A stretch of 64,000 nt of DNA from Pollutimonas sp963712655 (lineage in GTDB: Bacteria > Pseudomonadota > Gammaproteobacteria > Burkholderiales > Burkholderiaceae_B): contig CAVQIT010000002.1 in assembly GCA_963712655.1 (NCBI GenBank), positions 1 to 64,000 on the forward strand, read 5' to 3'. The number at the start of each line of letters is the position of its first letter. The stretch's first letter is position 1. The notes below the pieces were generated by a model. That model did not search any database. It was not told the origin of the DNA and saw nothing but the letters and a program-made list of their open reading frames with translations. The position numbers and the translations under genes are program-made. Below, in pieces: positions 51,345 through 60,883 of this stretch.

Positions 51345-52853
51345 ATGGCTATTTCCCGCGTAGTCTTCCGCAGTTCTCTCGTCGTCAGATTCGCATGCGT
51401 GAGCCTGATCGCGGCCTTGTGCTGGCCGGCGCCCACTCTGGCCCAGCCCATCGGGCTGCCCAGCATGGGGTCCGCGTCGTCGGCCGAGCTTTCGCCGTCG
51501 CTCGAGCGTACCCTGGGCGACGCCATCATGGAGCAAGGCCGCCGCGATCCGGACTACCTTGCCGATCCTGACGTCAGCCAATACCTGACCACCATGGGGC
51601 GCGGCTTGGCCGCCTATTCTCCGGTCAGCGTGGCGCAGCGCATTACCGTTTTCGGCGTGCGCGATGGGCAGATCAATGCGTTTGCACTGCCTGGCGGCTA
51701 TATCGGCGTCAACAGCGGCCTGGTCGTGTCGGCCCAAAGCGAATCCGAACTGGCGTCGGTCATTGCGCATGAAATCGGCCACGTCGCGCAGCGCCACATT
51801 GCCCGGGGCATGACGCAAAGCTCGCAAAGCAGCCATGTCATGATGGCGGCGATGGCGGCCGCTTTGCTGGCGGCGATCTCCGGCAGCGGCGACCTGGCCA
51901 TGGGCATGGCGGCTTTCGGCCAGGCGGCGGCGGTTGATCAGCAATTGGGTTTTTCGCGGCAGGCCGAACAAGAGGCCGACCGCGCCGGCTTTGAAATGCT
52001 GCGCAAGGCGGGCTACGACCCGCGCGGCATGGTGCGGATGTTCAATCAGCTCGCGAATGCTTCCAGGCTCAACGAGGGTACCGGGGGCGGCGGCTACGCC
52101 AGTACCCATCCCTTGTCGATTCAGCGCATGGCCGACATCGAGAACCGCGTCAGCGAATTGCCTGCCGTCCATCCCAAAGGCAACGATTCATTCTGGTACA
52201 TACGCGCCAAATTGCGCATCGCGCAGGCGCGCGACGGCCAGGCGCGGCGTTACGCGGTGGAAAAACTGCAACTCGATGCGCGTCAGGCTTCGGGCATGGA
52301 GCAGTCCGCCGCGTGGTATGGGCTGGCTTATGACGCTTTTCAAAAAAGGGAAATGGCGCAGGCGGAGGAGGCCTTGAACAACGCCCGGAAAAATGGCCAG
52401 GATTCGCCAGAGGTGGCGGTCTTGGCCGTATTGCTGGCCTTGGGTCAGGGCCGGAATACGCAAGCTCTGGATTTGGCGCAGGCGGCATGGGTGCGCTGGC
52501 CCGGCAGCCAGGGTATTGCCCTGGCCAAAGTCGAATCGCTGCAAAAAACAGGACAAGATGCCGAGGCTTTGCGCTTTTTGCAGAAAAGAATCAAGCAATG
52601 GCCCGATGTGCCGCGCTTGCACCAGTTGCTGGCGCAAAGCCAGGAGCGCCTGGGGCAGAAGGCTGCCGCCCGCCGCAGCATGGCTGCGTATTACGAGCTG
52701 ACAGGCGCCTTGCCGACGGCGGTCGAACAATTGCAGCAGGCGCGCGGCATGACCAAGGATTTTTACCTGCAATCCGAGCTTGACGTGCAAATACGCACGC
52801 TCAAAGAACGTCTCAAGGCCGACCGGGAATTGCTGGAACGCTTCAAATCGTAG
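51345..52853 (+). CDS. BepA/YfgC-type M48 periplasmic metalloprotease with TPR repeats
   Basis: 502 residues. Signal peptide to about residue 34 (SLIAALCWPAPTLAQ). Zinc site HEIGH at 142-146 and Glu210 in AEQEADRAGFE. The C-terminal half (about 270-490) is helical with TPR-like repeats (AQAEEALNNARKNG, ALDLAQAAWVRWPGSQ). E. coli BepA trims or rescues stalled LptD assembly in the outer membrane; the same role is inferred. Starts 18 bp after the CtaG-like gene. The gap 52854-53018 shows nothing. Confidence 0.88.
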   Translation: MAISRVVFRSSLVVRFACVSLIAALCWPAPTLAQPIGLPSMGSASSAELSPSLERTLGDAIMEQGRRDPDYLADPDVSQYLTTMGRGLAAYSPVSVAQRITVFGVRDGQINAFALPGGYIGVNSGLVVSAQSESELASVIAHEIGHVAQRHIARGMTQSSQSSHVMMAAMAAALLAAISGSGDLAMGMAAFGQAAAVDQQLGFSRQAEQEADRAGFEMLRKAGYDPRGMVRMFNQLANASRLNEGTGGGGYASTHPLSIQRMADIENRVSELPAVHPKGNDSFWYIRAKLRIAQARDGQARRYAVEKLQLDARQASGMEQSAAWYGLAYDAFQKREMAQAEEALNNARKNGQDSPEVAVLAVLLALGQGRNTQALDLAQAAWVRWPGSQGIALAKVESLQKTGQDAEALRFLQKRIKQWPDVPRLHQLLAQSQERLGQKAAARRSMAAYYELTGALPTAVEQLQQARGMTKDFYLQSELDVQIRTLKERLKADRELLERFKS

Positions 52854-53018
52854 GCTGGTTTTGCCGTGGCTGATACCGTAATCCGGCCTGTCAAGGCAAC
52901 GTGGAAATGCCCTACCCGAACCTTCTCACGCTGCACCAATAATGTCGCAATCCCCGGCCCTTGAGTCGCGAACGGCACGCGGCATAATGCCGCATCACGC
53001 TAGGCAACACGCTATCTG

Positions 53019-54110
53019 TCAGGTGCCCGATTCGAAAAAGCGGGCCATGCGCGTGGGCAGCCAGCCGATGTGCCCCGGAAAACCGCCGGTGACAAAGCTT
53101 GCATGGCCGCCTTCGGCCGGTTGGTGCAATAGCACGCTGGGCGAGCAATCGTGCGAGCCGGGCAAGGCCGGTTCAGGAATGAAAGGATCGTTCCTGGCAT
53201 TAAGCACCAGCGCCGGCACCGCCACGGTCCGCAAATGGGGTTTGCTGGACGCCCGCGTCCAATAGTCCAGGGCATTTTTATAGCCATGCATGGGGGCGGT
53301 GTACAGGTCGTCGAATTCGCGCAAGCTTTTGACCTGGCTTAATCGCAAGGCGTCGATGTTTCCTGGAAAGCGCTTGGCTTTTTCCAGGGTTTTCACTTTC
53401 ATGGTCCGCAGGAAGTTGCGCGTATACACATGTTTGCCCAGCCAGGACTCGGAGAGGCGGCTGCCGCAGGCTACCAGGTCCATGGGAACCGATATGGCGG
53501 CGCAGGCGGTCAGCCACGACATGGCTTCGCCTTTTTCGCCTATATGCTTGAGCATGGCATTGCCGCCCAGCGACACGCCGGCGGCATGCCATCGGGCCTT
53601 TGGCAGGCGTTGCCGCAGCGTTTGCAGAATGAATTCGATGTCGTCGGAATCGCCTGAAAAATAAGCGCGCGCCATGCGGTTGGGAAAACCCGAGCAGCCG
53701 CGAAAATGGGCAATGACGACCACCCAGCCGCGCGCCCGGAAATGCTGGGTTATGGCTTGCGCATAGTGGCTGTGGCTGCTGCCTTCAAGGCCATGGAACA
53801 GCACCAGGGCGGGGTTGTCGGACGCCGTGGGCAGCGTTGCCCAATCATCGTCCTGGATCCAGCGCCTGGCGGCGGTGCCGGCCAGCCGGCTGTCAGGCCG
53901 GGTTGGCGCGCCGCTGGCGAGCTTGTCTGAAAAAAGCCCAGGCCCCGTCCAGTCCAGATCCAGGAAATCGCCATCGGGTGTGTTGACGCGTTCGCGGACA
54001 AAAGAAATATGGTGGTAGCGCGCGGCCAGCGCGCCGTAAAGCGTTTGCAAATGGCCGCCGGGCAGCCATGCAGGGGTGGGACAGGGAGAGGTATCGATCT
54101 GTGCTGTCAC
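53019..54110 (-). CDS. YheT-family alpha/beta hydrolase
   Basis: 363 residues from a GTG at 54110; I chose this because the upstream gene ends at 54121. N-terminal PAWLPGGHLQTLYGAL is a YheT-family hallmark; oxyanion FHGLEGSSHSHYAQ; nucleophile Ser in HAAGVSLGGNAMLKH; acid region LNARNDPFIP; catalytic His in PAEGGHASFV. Predicted esterase or lipase-like, substrate unknown. Confidence 0.85.
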   Translation of the reverse strand: MTAQIDTSPCPTPAWLPGGHLQTLYGALAARYHHISFVRERVNTPDGDFLDLDWTGPGLFSDKLASGAPTRPDSRLAGTAARRWIQDDDWATLPTASDNPALVLFHGLEGSSHSHYAQAITQHFRARGWVVVIAHFRGCSGFPNRMARAYFSGDSDDIEFILQTLRQRLPKARWHAAGVSLGGNAMLKHIGEKGEAMSWLTACAAISVPMDLVACGSRLSESWLGKHVYTRNFLRTMKVKTLEKAKRFPGNIDALRLSQVKSLREFDDLYTAPMHGYKNALDYWTRASSKPHLRTVAVPALVLNARNDPFIPEPALPGSHDCSPSVLLHQPAEGGHASFVTGGFPGHIGWLPTRMARFFESGT

Positions 54111-54120
54111 GTACCGGCTT

Positions 54121-54543
54121 TCAATGCAGGATGCCGGGGCGGTCTTGCAAGCCGAGCATGTCGATATCTTGCGGAGCATGCGAGGCGTGATGCAGTATCA
54201 TTTTCCATCCCGCGCGGCCTTTGTGAAAAATATTGGTGGCATAGCAATGGGCGGTTTTATTGCCCTGCGGCGTTGCAAGCACGATTTGTTCGATCAGCAT
54301 ATGCACCGCGCTCATGGCGCTGGACATGATCATGGGCTGTAGCGCCTTGATGGCCATGGGACCGTTGCCCAGTATTTGCTGCCATGCATTGTGGACGGCT
54401 TCGTGGCCCGCCATGCGCAAGCCTCCCGGGTGTATGCACACGATGTCTTCGTCGTCGGACCAGACGCGCATCATCAGGGCAAGGTCTGCTTTCTGAAGCG
54501 CTTCATAGAAGGCCTGTTCGGCTTCTTGTGGAGTGGTAAACAT
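54121..54543 (-). CDS. SnoaL/NTF2-like protein
   Basis: 140 residues from ATG 54543. The start MFTTPQEAEQAFYEALQKAD and VWSDDEDIVCIHPGGLRM match the SnoaL_3-type cone-shaped fold; no catalytic residues are conserved enough to assign activity. Often called a DUF4440-like protein. It is upstream of the YheT gene, 10 bp apart, same strand. Confidence 0.78.
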   Translation of the reverse strand: MFTTPQEAEQAFYEALQKADLALMMRVWSDDEDIVCIHPGGLRMAGHEAVHNAWQQILGNGPMAIKALQPMIMSSAMSAVHMLIEQIVLATPQGNKTAHCYATNIFHKGRAGWKMILHHASHAPQDIDMLGLQDRPGILH

Positions 54544-54598
54544 AAAACAGCAACCGTATGTTGTGCGCAGCACTGCCATCGGCAGGTTTACGCATCGA

Positions 54599-54811
54599 TT
54601 AATGCCCGTGAACCTTTTCGCCTTCTTTCAGTTCATAAGCGGCGCCGCAATAAGGACAAATAGCCTTGCCCGTCTTGACGACTTCAATATACACGCGCGG
54701 ATGCATGCTCCATAGCGGCGCGTTGGGTCCGGGGCAATGAAGGGGTAAATCCTTGGCTTCGACAAAAATGGTTTGTCCATGCGGGATGGCGGATTTGGGG
54801 ACGCTGCTCAT
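54599..54811 (-). CDS. Small zinc-finger protein, zf-CHCC type
   Basis: 70 residues. Probable zinc ligands: Cys in LHCPGP, His in WSMHPRVYI, and Cys pair in ICPYCGAAYEL. This family resembles the NDUFS6 accessory-subunit finger. ATG 54811 begins MSSVPKSAIPHG. Exact role unknown. The upstream 54812-54913 has no gene. Confidence 0.8.
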   Translation of the reverse strand: MSSVPKSAIPHGQTIFVEAKDLPLHCPGPNAPLWSMHPRVYIEVVKTGKAICPYCGAAYELKEGEKVHGH

Positions 54812-54913
54812 GATGTGTCCTAAAATGATAGGGTCTGGCCGAGCCGGCTGGGCTCTTTCAACAGTGAGGCCTGATTGTAGCAAGGGAAGGTCTGGACGCG
54901 TAGTTTTGTTAAG

Positions 54914-55067
54914 GATCCCCTGGTCAAATCGCCCGAATCCGATGCGCCCCCCGACGGAATGGCCGGCAAGGCGGGATATGGCGCCAATAGTGGTTCTATT
55001 GACGCCATTCCCAACGCCGCAGGACGTCCGTCTGGGGGATGCGGCAGTCGGGTGGATTTGATCAGAG
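54914..55067. repeat. Palindromic element, long copy
   Basis: 154 bp. Ends TCAAATCGCCCGAATCC (left) and TCGGGTGGATTTGATCAGAG (right) match the ends of the short copy at 26767-26826 on the opposite strand; the last 20 bases are identical. The interior adds about 90 bp with nested stems: TGGCGCCAATAG/CTATTGACGCCA, GATGCGCCCCCCGACGGA/TCCGTCTGGGGGATGCGGC. No ORF. It lies between the zinc-finger gene and azlC. Confidence 0.75.
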
Positions 55068-55236
55068 CTTCCTTGAAGCGATCTCCGATTGTTGAAACCA
55101 TCCCCGATTGCGGCCTTACAATAATTCCTTTTTGAAAAATGAATGCTTCTTGCCTGGCTCCGGGCGGGGGCTGCTTCTTGTCCAGGCCGTACAGGCGTCA
55201 TTGCCATGCGGTCCTGCGTGTCGTGTAAGGTATTGC

Positions 55237-55980
55237 GTGGTGGCACAGACCAAATTCTTCAGATTGCCCGCTCCCCAGAACAGGCAGCACTTCCTGGCCG
55301 GCCTGCGCGATGCCGCGACCGCGCTTGTCGCCGCCGGAACGTGGGGGTTCGTGACCGGTATTGCCCTGATCAAGTCGGGGCTGACCGAGGGCATGTCCAC
55401 GCTCATGACGCTGCTGGTGTATGCAGGCTCGGCCCAGTTGACGTCCTTGCCGCTCATTCAATCGTCGGCGCCGCTGTGGCTGATTTTCGCGGCCGGCTTC
55501 GTGGTGAATATCCGCTTCATTATTTTCGGCGCGGCGCTGCAGCCCTTTTTCCGCCACCTGTCGTGGCCCAAGCGCCTGTGGCTGGGCTATCTTGCCAGCG
55601 ATATCGCCTTCGTGCTGTTCATGGGGCGCTACGATGGCGGCAAGCAGCGGGGCGGCGGGGATCATCTTTGGTATTACCTGGGCATTGTCGTGCCCGGCTG
55701 GATTGCCTGGAATGTGTCATCCCTGATGGGCATTTACCTGGGGGGTATGATACCGGCCTCATGGTCCCTGGACTTCGCGGCGATCCTGGCGCTCATGGCC
55801 ATCATCATTCCTTTGGTCAAGACCCGGCCCATGGCCATGTGCCTGCTGGTCGCCGGCGCGATCGCCTGGGTCGGGCAGCCATGGCCGCTCAGGCTGGGCC
55901 TGGCCGCGGCGGTGGCCGGCGGCGTTGCGGCAGGCGTTATCAGCGAGCGCTTGCAGCGCAAGAAAAGGAAGTCGCCATGA
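55237..55980 (+). CDS. azlC: AzlC-family branched-chain amino acid exporter, large subunit
   Basis: About 247 residues from GTG 55237, with AAGG six bases upstream; GTG 55240 is an alternative. Membrane helices typical of AzlC: GLRDAATALVAAGTWGFVTG, LVYAGSAQLTSLPLI, FVVNIRFIIFGAAL, LGYLASDIAFVLFM, SLMGIYLGGMIP. Works with AzlD to export branched-chain amino acids or analogues. The stop overlaps the azlD start (ATGA). Confidence 0.85.
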   Translation: MVAQTKFFRLPAPQNRQHFLAGLRDAATALVAAGTWGFVTGIALIKSGLTEGMSTLMTLLVYAGSAQLTSLPLIQSSAPLWLIFAAGFVVNIRFIIFGAALQPFFRHLSWPKRLWLGYLASDIAFVLFMGRYDGGKQRGGGDHLWYYLGIVVPGWIAWNVSSLMGIYLGGMIPASWSLDFAAILALMAIIIPLVKTRPMAMCLLVAGAIAWVGQPWPLRLGLAAAVAGGVAAGVISERLQRKKRKSP

Positions 55981-56330
55981 CCGGGGATCTCGATTACGAC
56001 CTGTATATCCTGGGGGCGATTCTGCTCCTTACTCTGTGCAGTTTTTTGACCCGGTCCGGCTATTTCCTGTTCGGCGATTATTTTCCGATCAGCGATCCGG
56101 TGCGCCGCGCCTTGCGTTATGCGCCCACGGCAGCGCTGATCGGCATAGTGGTGCCCGAATTGTTGCCGTGGCAGCCCGGCGCCGGCCTGCATCTGGATAT
56201 CAAGGTATTCGCCGCCCTGATTGCCGTCCTGGTTTATTGGCGTACCCGCAGCACTGTGATGGTGATCGTGGGCGGCATGGTGGCGTTCTGGATACTGCGC
56301 GCCCTGGCGCAAGCCTTTCTGCTTCTGTAA
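55977..56330 (+). CDS. azlD: AzlD-family exporter, small subunit
   Basis: 117 residues, three to four helices: DLYILGAILLLTLCSFLTRS, ALRYAPTAALIGIVVPELL and the C-terminal VMVIVGGMVAFWILRALA. It starts in a 4-base overlap with azlC, the usual coupled arrangement. Confidence 0.85.
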   Translation: MTGDLDYDLYILGAILLLTLCSFLTRSGYFLFGDYFPISDPVRRALRYAPTAALIGIVVPELLPWQPGAGLHLDIKVFAALIAVLVYWRTRSTVMVIVGGMVAFWILRALAQAFLLL

Positions 56331-56496
56331 GCCCATGCATGAAAACGTATGCTTTTAACGACACTCTCGTGTTTTTATGGCCTTGCGCGGGCGGCTGGCG
56401 ACGCTAAATACAGATACCAGGCCGCACTGCGCTAGAATAGCCGGGTTATAAAAGCTTTGCGCGGGGTACTCCTGCGCCGGGCGTAAACCACTTTCA

Positions 56497-57885
56497 ATGA
56501 CAGACACTACAAACACACATATCGATACCCCTGCCGCCGCTTTTTCCGATTTCGGCCTGCATCCCAGCATTCTTTTGGCGGTCGCCGCAACCGGATATAC
56601 CATCCCCACGCCTATCCAGGCTCAAGCCATACCCATAGTCATGGATGGGCGCGATGTCATGGGGGCTGCGCAAACCGGCACGGGCAAGACGGCGGCTTTT
56701 ACGCTGCCTATCCTGCATCGCCTGATGCAGTTCGCCAGCGCCAGCGCATCGCCGGCGCGCCATCCTGTGCGGGCCCTGATCCTGACTCCCACGCGCGAAC
56801 TGGCCGACCAGGTGTCCGATAGTGTCATTCAATACAGCAAGTCGACGCCTTTGCGGTCGGCGGTGGTGTTCGGCGGTGTCGATATCGGTCCCCAGCGCGA
56901 CGCTTTGCGGCGCGGCTGCGAGGTCCTGATCGCCACGCCAGGCCGATTGCTGGATCATGTGGAACAGAAAAACGTCAATCTTGGCCAAGTGGGAATATTG
57001 GTGCTGGACGAAGCCGATCGCATGCTGGACATGGGGTTTTTGCCCGATCTGGACCGCATTATGCGCTTGCTGCCGGCTAATCGGCAGGGTTTGCTGTTTT
57101 CGGCGACGTTCAGCAATGAAATTCGCAAGCTCGGTCGCACCTATCTGAAGAATCCCGCCGAAATCGAAGTGGCGGCGCGCAATGCCACGGCGGAAAATGT
57201 CACCCAGATTGCCTATCCAATGCCCGGCAGCGCCAAGCGCGCGGCCGTCGTGCATGTGGTCAAGTCGCGCGGGTTCAACCAGGTCATCGTTTTTTCCAAC
57301 ACCAAAATCGGCACCAGCCGTCTGGCGCGCGAACTTGCCCGCGACGGCGTCAAGGCGGAATCGATACATGGCGATAAAAGCCAGATCGAACGCATGAAAG
57401 CACTAGAGGCGTTCAAGGCCGGCGAGCTCGAAGTCCTGGTCGCGACCGACGTTGCGGCGCGGGGTCTCGATGTGGCCGGCGTGCCTTGCGTGATTAACTA
57501 CGATCTTCCCTACAACGCCGAAGACTACGTACACCGCATCGGCCGCACGGGTCGCGCGGGGGCGTCCGGCGAAGCAATTGCTTTCTATGCTCCCGAAGAA
57601 GAACGGTTCCTGCTCGACATCGAAAAACTGATCAAGCTGAAGATACCGCGTGGTCAGTTGAATGTGCCTGTTGCTGTGCGTCCAGCGTCTTCAAGCAGCG
57701 GCAGTAGCGGGCGCGGCGAACGCCGGCCGTATTCGTCCGGCTCCACGGCGCACAAGCCGGTCGACGATTTTTTCTCCAGGCCTTATGTGCCATCGCCGTC
57801 AAGCAGTCCTTCCGAGATGGCCAAGTCCGTTGCGTCGGGTACAAGCAAGAAATCCGTAGGCGTATTATTGGGCGGCAGGCAGTAG
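56497..57885 (+). CDS. RhlE-like DEAD-box RNA helicase
   Basis: 462 residues. Q motif TPIPTPIQAQAIPIV-type (YTIPTPIQAQAIPIVMDG), Walker A AAQTGTGKTAAF, PTRELADQV, DEADRMLDMGF, SATF, and motif VI YVHRIGRTGRAGASG. The C-terminal tail is low-complexity, Ser-rich (SSSSGSSGRGERRPYSS). RNA remodelling, cold or ribosome-assembly related. Overlaps the convergent thioredoxin gene by 21 bases. Confidence 0.9.
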   Translation: MTDTTNTHIDTPAAAFSDFGLHPSILLAVAATGYTIPTPIQAQAIPIVMDGRDVMGAAQTGTGKTAAFTLPILHRLMQFASASASPARHPVRALILTPTRELADQVSDSVIQYSKSTPLRSAVVFGGVDIGPQRDALRRGCEVLIATPGRLLDHVEQKNVNLGQVGILVLDEADRMLDMGFLPDLDRIMRLLPANRQGLLFSATFSNEIRKLGRTYLKNPAEIEVAARNATAENVTQIAYPMPGSAKRAAVVHVVKSRGFNQVIVFSNTKIGTSRLARELARDGVKAESIHGDKSQIERMKALEAFKAGELEVLVATDVAARGLDVAGVPCVINYDLPYNAEDYVHRIGRTGRAGASGEAIAFYAPEEERFLLDIEKLIKLKIPRGQLNVPVAVRPASSSSGSSGRGERRPYSSGSTAHKPVDDFFSRPYVPSPSSSPSEMAKSVASGTSKKSVGVLLGGRQ

Positions 57886-58269
57886 CAGGGTTTCAAGCCG
57901 GGCCGGCCCGTTTTCAATAGCGGGCGTGGTCTCGTCCATGCGGCTTATCAGGCGTTCGAGATGGCCGATATAAGGAAGCAGAGTCCCGTAGAATAGATTT
58001 CCCCGAGCGCTTTGTATCAGCAAGGTGGGGAAATTCTCGACATCGTCGTCGTCCAGCATTTCCGAACTTTCTTCGATGTCTATCCACATGAAGGTGTGCT
58101 GGGGCCATTGCTGCGCCAGGGCGTCGAAGTCGGGCCGATATTTTGTGCAAGTATCGCACCATGCGGCGCAATAACAGGCGATAATCAGCCCCTGCGTTTG
58201 TTGCAGGCGGATGCGCAACGCTGGCGCGTCATGTTGGGGATCAAACACTGGCATAAAGACAAATGGCAT
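57865..58269 (-). CDS. Thioredoxin-family protein
   Basis: 134 residues. Active-site Trp37-Cys-Asp-Thr-Cys41 in CAAWCDTCTKYRPDF, then FMWIDIEESSEMLDDDDVEN and the cis-proline FPTLLI. No signal peptide, so cytoplasmic. The CDTC site differs from the CGPC of classical thioredoxin. Partner unknown. Confidence 0.85.
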   Translation of the reverse strand: MPFVFMPVFDPQHDAPALRIRLQQTQGLIIACYCAAWCDTCTKYRPDFDALAQQWPQHTFMWIDIEESSEMLDDDDVENFPTLLIQSARGNLFYGTLLPYIGHLERLISRMDETTPAIENGPARLETLLLPAAQ

Positions 58270-58314
58270 CCGGTTTGACTATGATAGTCATGTCATTAAT
58301 TCAAAATTTCTGCA

Positions 58315-59130
58315 ATGAACAATTCTAATCTGGCAGTTCGTGCCGGGCAGCCGGCCGTAACCGGCATGGCCGCCGTGAGCCTGGCGTTCAAGCGGGCGCT
58401 GGTGTCGCAATGCCACCCCAAGATGCTGGTGGCCTTGTTTCTACCTTTCATTATCGCCTTGCTCGGGGCCATTATATTGCTTTGGGCTTTCTGGACGCCA
58501 TTGACCGGGTGGCTCAACGGCGAGGCCACCAATTGGGATATCGTCAATAGTGTCGATCAATGGCTGGTGGCCGTTGGACTATTCTCCATAAAACTGTACC
58601 TGATTCCCTTTCTCGCGGTGGCTATATTGCTGCCGATGTCGGGGATACTGGGCCTGTTGATCGCCGCTGTTTTCGTCATGCCCATTGTGCTGCGGCATCT
58701 CGAGAAGCGCGAATACCAGGGGCTTGCGCGGCAAGGGCAGTACAGCACCGCCGTGGGTGCCTGGAATGCCATTTGGGTAGGCTCTTTATTCGTCCTGGTG
58801 TGGCTGGTCACCATGCCCTTGTGGCTGATTCCACCGTTTCCGATATTCTTGCCCATCGCTTTGTGGGCTTTTGCCTTTACCCGGATGCTGCGCGTCGACG
58901 CGATTGTCGAACACGCCAGCGCGCAAGAGCGGCGCCTGCTGTGGCGCCGGCATAGCCGCCAGTTCTGGCTGATCGGTTTTTGCCTTGCCTTGATCAATCT
59001 GTTTCCTCCCGCCTGGCTGGTCTTGCCGGTGTTTTCGGCCTTGGTGTTCGCTCATTTCAGCCTGGAAGCACTGCGCCAGCTACGCGCGCAAACTGTCATC
59101 GATATTGACTCAATCAGGACACGCCCATGA
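58315..59130 (+). CDS. EI24-domain membrane protein
   Basis: 271 residues, four or more membrane helices (LVALFLPFIIALLGAIILLW, IKLYLIPFLAVAILLPMSGI, GLLIAAVFVMPIVL, LFVLVWLVTMPLWLIPPFPI). Layout matches the EI24/CysZ-like family, with conserved DW-type NWDIVNSVDQWLV. Function in bacteria is not established outside CysZ sulfate transport. The stop overlaps the next start (ATGA). Confidence 0.78.
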   Translation: MNNSNLAVRAGQPAVTGMAAVSLAFKRALVSQCHPKMLVALFLPFIIALLGAIILLWAFWTPLTGWLNGEATNWDIVNSVDQWLVAVGLFSIKLYLIPFLAVAILLPMSGILGLLIAAVFVMPIVLRHLEKREYQGLARQGQYSTAVGAWNAIWVGSLFVLVWLVTMPLWLIPPFPIFLPIALWAFAFTRMLRVDAIVEHASAQERRLLWRRHSRQFWLIGFCLALINLFPPAWLVLPVFSALVFAHFSLEALRQLRAQTVIDIDSIRTRP

Positions 59131-59939
59131 TTACGAACACTGCCGCAACCCCCAAGGTACGATTGATCATCATTGGTGATGAGATCCTTTCCGGCCGGCG
59201 TCAGGACAAACACTTCGCCAAGCTGGTCGAATTATTGGCCCAGCGCGGCATGCAGTTGTCGGGCGCCGAGTTCGTGTCCGACGAAAGAGCGGCCATCGCC
59301 GCGACGCTGGCGCGCAGCTTTGCGACGCCGGACATCGTGTTTTGTTGCGGAGGAATAGGTGCGACTCCGGATGACCAAACCCGCCAGTCGGCGGCGCAGG
59401 CCCTGGGGGTTGAATTGGCTTTGCATCCCGAAGCCGAGCGCCTGATTGCCGAGCGTTGCGCCGAGAATGCGCTGCGCGGCCAGGGCAGCGGCGATATGTC
59501 CTTGCCTGAAAACCAGCAGCGCCTGCAAATGGGCGTGTTTCCGGTTGGCGCCGAAATCGTGCCCAATCCCTACAACAAGATACCCGGATTCTTCATCCGC
59601 AATCACACTTTCATGCCCGGCTTTCCCGTCATGGCATGGCCCATGATGGAATGGACGCTCGATACACGCTATCGGGATCTCCATCACATTGTCACCCGCG
59701 TGGAGCATTCCTTTCTGGCCTTCAGGCTGCCTGAGTCGCGCATTACGCCTGCGCTGGAAGAGCTGGAAAAAAAATGGCCCGGAGTCAAGGCATTCAGTTT
59801 GCCCAGCATGGGCGAAACCGGCCATGCCCACATCGATCTGGGCGTCAAGGGCGAGCCTGAAGCCGCGGCCCAGGCCCTGGCCTATTTGCGTACTGAAGTG
59901 CTCAGGGTTGGGGGGGAATTGACTCCGCCGTCAAAATAA
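59127..59939 (+). CDS. CinA-like molybdopterin-binding-domain protein
   Basis: 270 residues. MoCF_biosynth fold: RLIIIGDEILSGRRQDKHFA, CCGGIGATPDDQTRQSAA and IPGFFIRNHTFMPGFPVMAW. It has the N-terminal CinA-type domain (pyrophosphatase-like in CinA) but no C-terminal nicotinamide deamidase domain. Coupled to the EI24 protein by a 4-base overlap. Confidence 0.82.
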   Translation: MITNTAATPKVRLIIIGDEILSGRRQDKHFAKLVELLAQRGMQLSGAEFVSDERAAIAATLARSFATPDIVFCCGGIGATPDDQTRQSAAQALGVELALHPEAERLIAERCAENALRGQGSGDMSLPENQQRLQMGVFPVGAEIVPNPYNKIPGFFIRNHTFMPGFPVMAWPMMEWTLDTRYRDLHHIVTRVEHSFLAFRLPESRITPALEELEKKWPGVKAFSLPSMGETGHAHIDLGVKGEPEAAAQALAYLRTEVLRVGGELTPPSK

Positions 59940-60001
59940 GGCTTGTCAGAAAGGGAGTTTTTTCATATTATGGAAATGTTGCGTTGCGACATAACCAGGC
60001 C

Positions 60002-60814
60002 ATGACTCGAATTTCTTCCCTTTCTTCCAGTCCCGTCGGTGCATCGGCGGTAAGCGATTCTCCCATTACCATCCAGGTGCTGGAACGGGCGATGCGCTTG
60101 CTGGATGTACTGGCCCGGCATTCCGACCCTGTTCCTCTCAAAGACCTGGCGGCCACGACCGGCCTGCATACTTCCACTACCCACCGTATCCTGAATGATC
60201 TGGTGGTAGGACGTTATGTCGAGCGGGTCGACAGCGGCCTGTATCAGCTGGGAATGAAATTGCTGGAATTGGGTTCCCTGGTCAAGGGGCGTTTGAACGT
60301 GCGTGAAGTCGCGCTCGAACCTATGCGCGAATTGCACAAGTTGACTGGGCAAACAGTCAATTTGTCGTTGCAGCAGGGCGACGAAATCGTATATATAGAA
60401 CGAGCATGGAGCGAGCGTTCCGGCATGCAGGTGGTACGTGCCATCGGTGGACGGGCGCCTCTGCATTTGACCTCTACCGGCAAGCTGTTTTTGTCGGTCA
60501 GCGATCCGCGCCAGGTGCGGGCCTATGCCATGCGTACCGGCCTTGCCGGCACCACGCGCAACAGTATTACGCAAACAGACCAGTTGGATCGGGATTTGGC
60601 GCTGGTTCGCCGCCATGGCTATTCGCGCGACAATGAAGAACTGGAACTTGGGGTCAGGTGCATTGCCGCTGGCGTGTATGACGATACAGGCAAACTGCAG
60701 GCCGGTTTGTCGATTTCGGCGCCCGCCGAGCGCATGCGCGACGAATGGATACCTGTGTTGCTGAATACCGCGGCCCAGATATCGGAAGCCCTGGGCTACG
60801 AGGCCCAGGAATAA
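60002..60814 (+). CDS. IclR-family transcription regulator
   Basis: 270 residues. N-terminal helix-turn-helix PLKDLAATTGLHTSTTHRIL with ITIQVLERAMRLLDVLAR before it; C-terminal effector domain with GGRAPLHLTSTGKLFLS and GVRCIAAGVYDDTGKLQAGL. ATG 60002 used; a TTG at 59984 would add six residues. Target genes are not obvious; the next gene is convergent. Confidence 0.88.
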   Translation: MTRISSLSSSPVGASAVSDSPITIQVLERAMRLLDVLARHSDPVPLKDLAATTGLHTSTTHRILNDLVVGRYVERVDSGLYQLGMKLLELGSLVKGRLNVREVALEPMRELHKLTGQTVNLSLQQGDEIVYIERAWSERSGMQVVRAIGGRAPLHLTSTGKLFLSVSDPRQVRAYAMRTGLAGTTRNSITQTDQLDRDLALVRRHGYSRDNEELELGVRCIAAGVYDDTGKLQAGLSISAPAERMRDEWIPVLLNTAAQISEALGYEAQE

Positions 60815-60883
60815 AGCGGATTACCGCCGGGAAGGCGCGTAATCCGACAGGCTTGATTTAGCGTCAACAGGCCCTAAGGCCTG

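Noticed and set aside
55108..55236. Upstream extension of AzlC from 55108
   Set aside because: The added 43 residues have no helix pattern like AzlC. A good ribosome-binding site lies before GTG 55237.
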